Of a stretch of DNA of 6,481 nucleotides, positions 4,911 to 6,481 are shown one piece after another. Origin of the DNA: an uncultured Prevotella sp. (GTDB taxonomy: Bacteria > Bacteroidota > Bacteroidia > Bacteroidales > Bacteroidaceae). The translations under genes and the position numbers were made by a program. The DNA lies in assembly GCA_900769055.1 (NCBI GenBank), contig CAAGFF010000199.1, forward strand, positions 1 through 6,481. Direction: 5' to 3'. The notes below the pieces were generated by a model. It saw only the letters and a list, made by a program, of their open reading frames with translations. It made no database searches and was not told the origin of the DNA. Position 1 is the stretch's first letter. Each line of letters starts with the position of its first letter.

Positions 4911-6481
4911 ATGAAGAAATTAAACGCATTCATCCTTTGCATGGGTCTGTCGTTACCCTGTATGGCCCAACAGAATTTTGAAGTGGGCAAGCCAAATGAC
5001 AGCAATTACCGCTATCTTGACGACTATGCCGACCTGAAGGAGTATATCGACAGAGACAAGTATCCCAATTTCCGTATGGGACTTGCAATCATTGTAGATG
5101 ACTATCTCAACAAGTCATTGGTGCGCGACTGCCTTAACAGAAACGCCAACGAGACTGTGGCAGGCAATGCCATGAAGATGTCAAGTTGCGTGGATGGCAA
5201 TGGTAACATGAACTTCAGCAAAGTCACCAAATTTGTCAATACAGCTACAAATGCCGGACTTGAGGTTTATGGACACACATTGGCATGGCACTCACAGCAA
5301 CCCAAGGGATGGCTGCTCAAACTGTTGCAGGATAAACCGGCTCCCGACCTTGAAGATGGTGATGTGACCGTATATGTGTCTGTTTATAACAAAGATTTCC
5401 GCACAAGCCAGAGTGTAGGGTGGAAAAGTGATGAGAGTACTTATGGATACAAAATATCATTTGATGCTACTGACGGCTTGAAAGTACATTGTACAAAGAA
5501 GAACCCCAACTCCTGGGACGTACAGTTTTTGGCTTGCACGGATATCTTGATGGAACAAGGTAAGACATATCGTATGAGCATGACCGTGAGGGGCTCAAAG
5601 GCAGGCAAACTGCATACAAAGTTAGGCGACTGGGCAGGCGGACCTGGTGGCGATATATCGTTCGACACTGAATGGAAGACTGTAACTCGCGACTACAAAC
5701 CTACTTATTCCAGCAACTTCTATATGTTGCAGTGTGGTGATTTTGACGGTGACGTATATATCCGCGACATTAAGTTTGAGGAAACCAAGATGGGAAAGAC
5801 CATCGAGGAAGATCGCCGTTGCCTTAAGATTGAGGCTACGGAACGTGTGGATGAGGCATGGGACAACCAGTTCTGGGTGGTGCCAGGTAGCTTCAGTGCT
5901 GGTGCAAAGTTTGAATTCACTGCTGATGTGCGTGCCGATAAGGCAGCCACAGCATCCACTCAGATTCACAACGATCCGTCGAATTATGTCCACTATGAGG
6001 CTCTCGGCAATATTCCTTTCACAACAGAATGGAAGACCATCAAGCTGTCGGGCACGTTCAGTAAGGCTGGTAAGAGCATTGCCTTTAATCTGAGCGAATT
6101 TACTGGTGCCAACAATTATTATTTTGATAATGTGAGCCTGAAAATCAATGGCACAGAGAAAATAAAGAATGGTGACTTGGAGGATACTGATGTATCTTCA
6201 TTCAAGATAAAGACCAACCGTGGCGGTGTTGAGGATCCAACTATCTGCGAACACTTGAGCTATGTATATGTGCCTTCAAGTATTCCACTTTCACAGGAGG
6301 AACGTCATGACACATTGGTATATGCCATGGACAAGTGGATAAAGGGCATGATGGAAGCCTTTGGCGGTAAGGTTAAGGCATGGGATGTGGTGAATGAGGC
6401 CATCTCGGGCGGAGGCAACGACGGCGAGGGCAACTACACCTTGCAACATTCTGAAGGATACAACCCCAACGGCACTTGGGA
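4911..6481 (+). CDS. GH10 endo-1,4-beta-xylanase with inserted CBM modules, xyn10C-type (3' end missing)
   Basis: Translation from the ATG at 4911 is open for 523 codons to the right edge. A signal peptide (KKLN..., LPCMA|Q) probably ends at residue 19; Cys17 follows Pro, a poor lipobox, so lipid anchoring is doubtful. The GH10 fold begins at ~40: YIDRDKYPN, the substrate-binding NAMK (86-89), and HTLAWHSQ (122-129) lining the -1/-2 subsites. The fold then breaks for ~300 residues carrying two CBM4/9-like modules: ~150-292 (W202DVQF) and ~305-415 (W317DNQFW, TQIHNDPSNY). It resumes at ~455 (IPLSQEERHDTL) and reaches WDVVNEA with acid/base Glu496. The nucleophile Glu and the C-terminal half are beyond the window. 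Retaining cleavage of internal beta-1,4-xylosyl bonds is the family activity. CBMs inside GH10 are known from P. bryantii Xyn10C and Bacteroides homologues, where the enzyme follows the susC/susD/xusE genes. Every visible catalytic residue lost in the protein at 954-2609 is intact here. Confidence 0.93.
   Translation, partial: MKKLNAFILCMGLSLPCMAQQNFEVGKPNDSNYRYLDDYADLKEYIDRDKYPNFRMGLAIIVDDYLNKSLVRDCLNRNANETVAGNAMKMSSCVDGNGNMNFSKVTKFVNTATNAGLEVYGHTLAWHSQQPKGWLLKLLQDKPAPDLEDGDVTVYVSVYNKDFRTSQSVGWKSDESTYGYKISFDATDGLKVHCTKKNPNSWDVQFLACTDILMEQGKTYRMSMTVRGSKAGKLHTKLGDWAGGPGGDISFDTEWKTVTRDYKPTYSSNFYMLQCGDFDGDVYIRDIKFEETKMGKTIEEDRRCLKIEATERVDEAWDNQFWVVPGSFSAGAKFEFTADVRADKAATASTQIHNDPSNYVHYEALGNIPFTTEWKTIKLSGTFSKAGKSIAFNLSEFTGANNYYFDNVSLKINGTEKIKNGDLEDTDVSSFKIKTNRGGVEDPTICEHLSYVYVPSSIPLSQEERHDTLVYAMDKWIKGMMEAFGGKVKAWDVVNEAISGGGNDGEGNYTLQHSEGYNPNGTW
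5358..5789 (+). repeat. First CBM4/9-like module inserted in the GH10 domain
   Basis: Residues ~150-293 of the xylanase form a beta-sandwich of CBM4/9 type: a W202DVQF strand, GKTYRMSMTVRGSK, a Gly-rich WAGGPGG loop, FDTEWKTV, and a final DVYIRDIKF strand. It is a more distant relative of the WDNQF modules. Boundaries are approximate. Confidence 0.65.
5823..6155 (+). repeat. Second CBM4/9-like module inserted in the GH10 domain (WDNQF type)
   Basis: Residues ~305-415 of the xylanase keep WDNQFW, TQIHNDPSNY, LGNIPFTTEW and YYFDNVSL. It is closer to modules 2 and 3 of the upstream binding protein than to its own neighbour module. A 21-nt stretch (5856-5876) is identical to 3474-3494 in that gene. 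Boundaries are approximate. Confidence 0.7.

Noticed and set aside
3474..5876. The repeated 21-nt/16-nt sequence as a mobile-element or CRISPR repeat
   Set aside because: There are only three copies, irregularly spaced, all in frame and coding the same WDNQF strand, so they are explained by homologous protein modules.
5622..5993. Open frames of 75-123 codons on the minus strand inside the xylanase (also 5441-5668 and 5720-5959)
   Set aside because: They lie wholly within the GH10 gene, lack recognisable domains and have no leader or neighbour support; they are shadows of a well supported gene.
5734..6093. A 119-codon + strand frame inside the xylanase
   Set aside because: It is out of frame with the continuous GH10/CBM translation from 4911 and its product is Arg/Ser-rich without any domain, as expected for a shifted frame.

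Overview
The window looks like part of a xylan-utilization locus (a PUL of the Sus/Xus type) from a gut or rumen Bacteroidales, most likely Prevotella/Segatella or a close relative. The evidence is: a DUF1735-type surface protein; Bacteroidetes-style lipoprotein and secretion signals; GH10 catalytic domains interrupted by CBM4/9-like modules, an architecture known from Prevotella bryantii Xyn10C and Bacteroides homologues; AT-rich leaders mostly without Shine-Dalgarno; and a C-terminal tail of the 'YNLNGQRV ... KGI.V.NGKK' kind seen on many Prevotella secreted proteins. The genus is an inference; no rRNA or other marker is present.

Layout, all genes on the + strand: (1) 1-932, the 3' part of a DUF1735 surface protein, cut by the left edge and placed where XusE-type proteins sit, between SusC/SusD and the xylanase. 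(2) 954-2609, a lipoprotein with a full-length GH10 fold whose catalytic machinery is lost: the nucleophile Glu is replaced by Asn, the HTLAWH motif is gone and the NEA motif has become DEA. It also carries one inserted beta-sandwich module. (3) 2643-4793, a secreted non-catalytic protein with three CBM4/9-like modules, a different beta-rich domain in the middle, and a sorting-like C-terminal tail. (4) 4911 to the right edge, the 5' two thirds of a true GH10 endo-xylanase with two CBM modules inserted into the catalytic domain. It has an intact acid/base motif, and its nucleophile region lies beyond the window.

Gaps between genes 1/2 and 2/3 are only about 20-35 nt, so those three are probably one transcript. 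The 117-nt gap before the xylanase holds a long, nearly perfect hairpin (4830-4883), which could be a terminator, an attenuator or an mRNA-processing element that sets different doses of binding proteins and enzyme.

Inferred working model: genes 1-3 supply cell-surface or secreted glycan-binding functions that hold xylan near a SusC/D transporter (upstream, not seen), while gene 4 cuts the backbone. The most notable point is that a GH10 xylanase appears to have been duplicated and converted into a non-catalytic surface lipoprotein beside its active relative. Related carbohydrate-binding modules are shared among genes 2, 3 and 4, and genes 3 and 4 share a 21-nt identical core.
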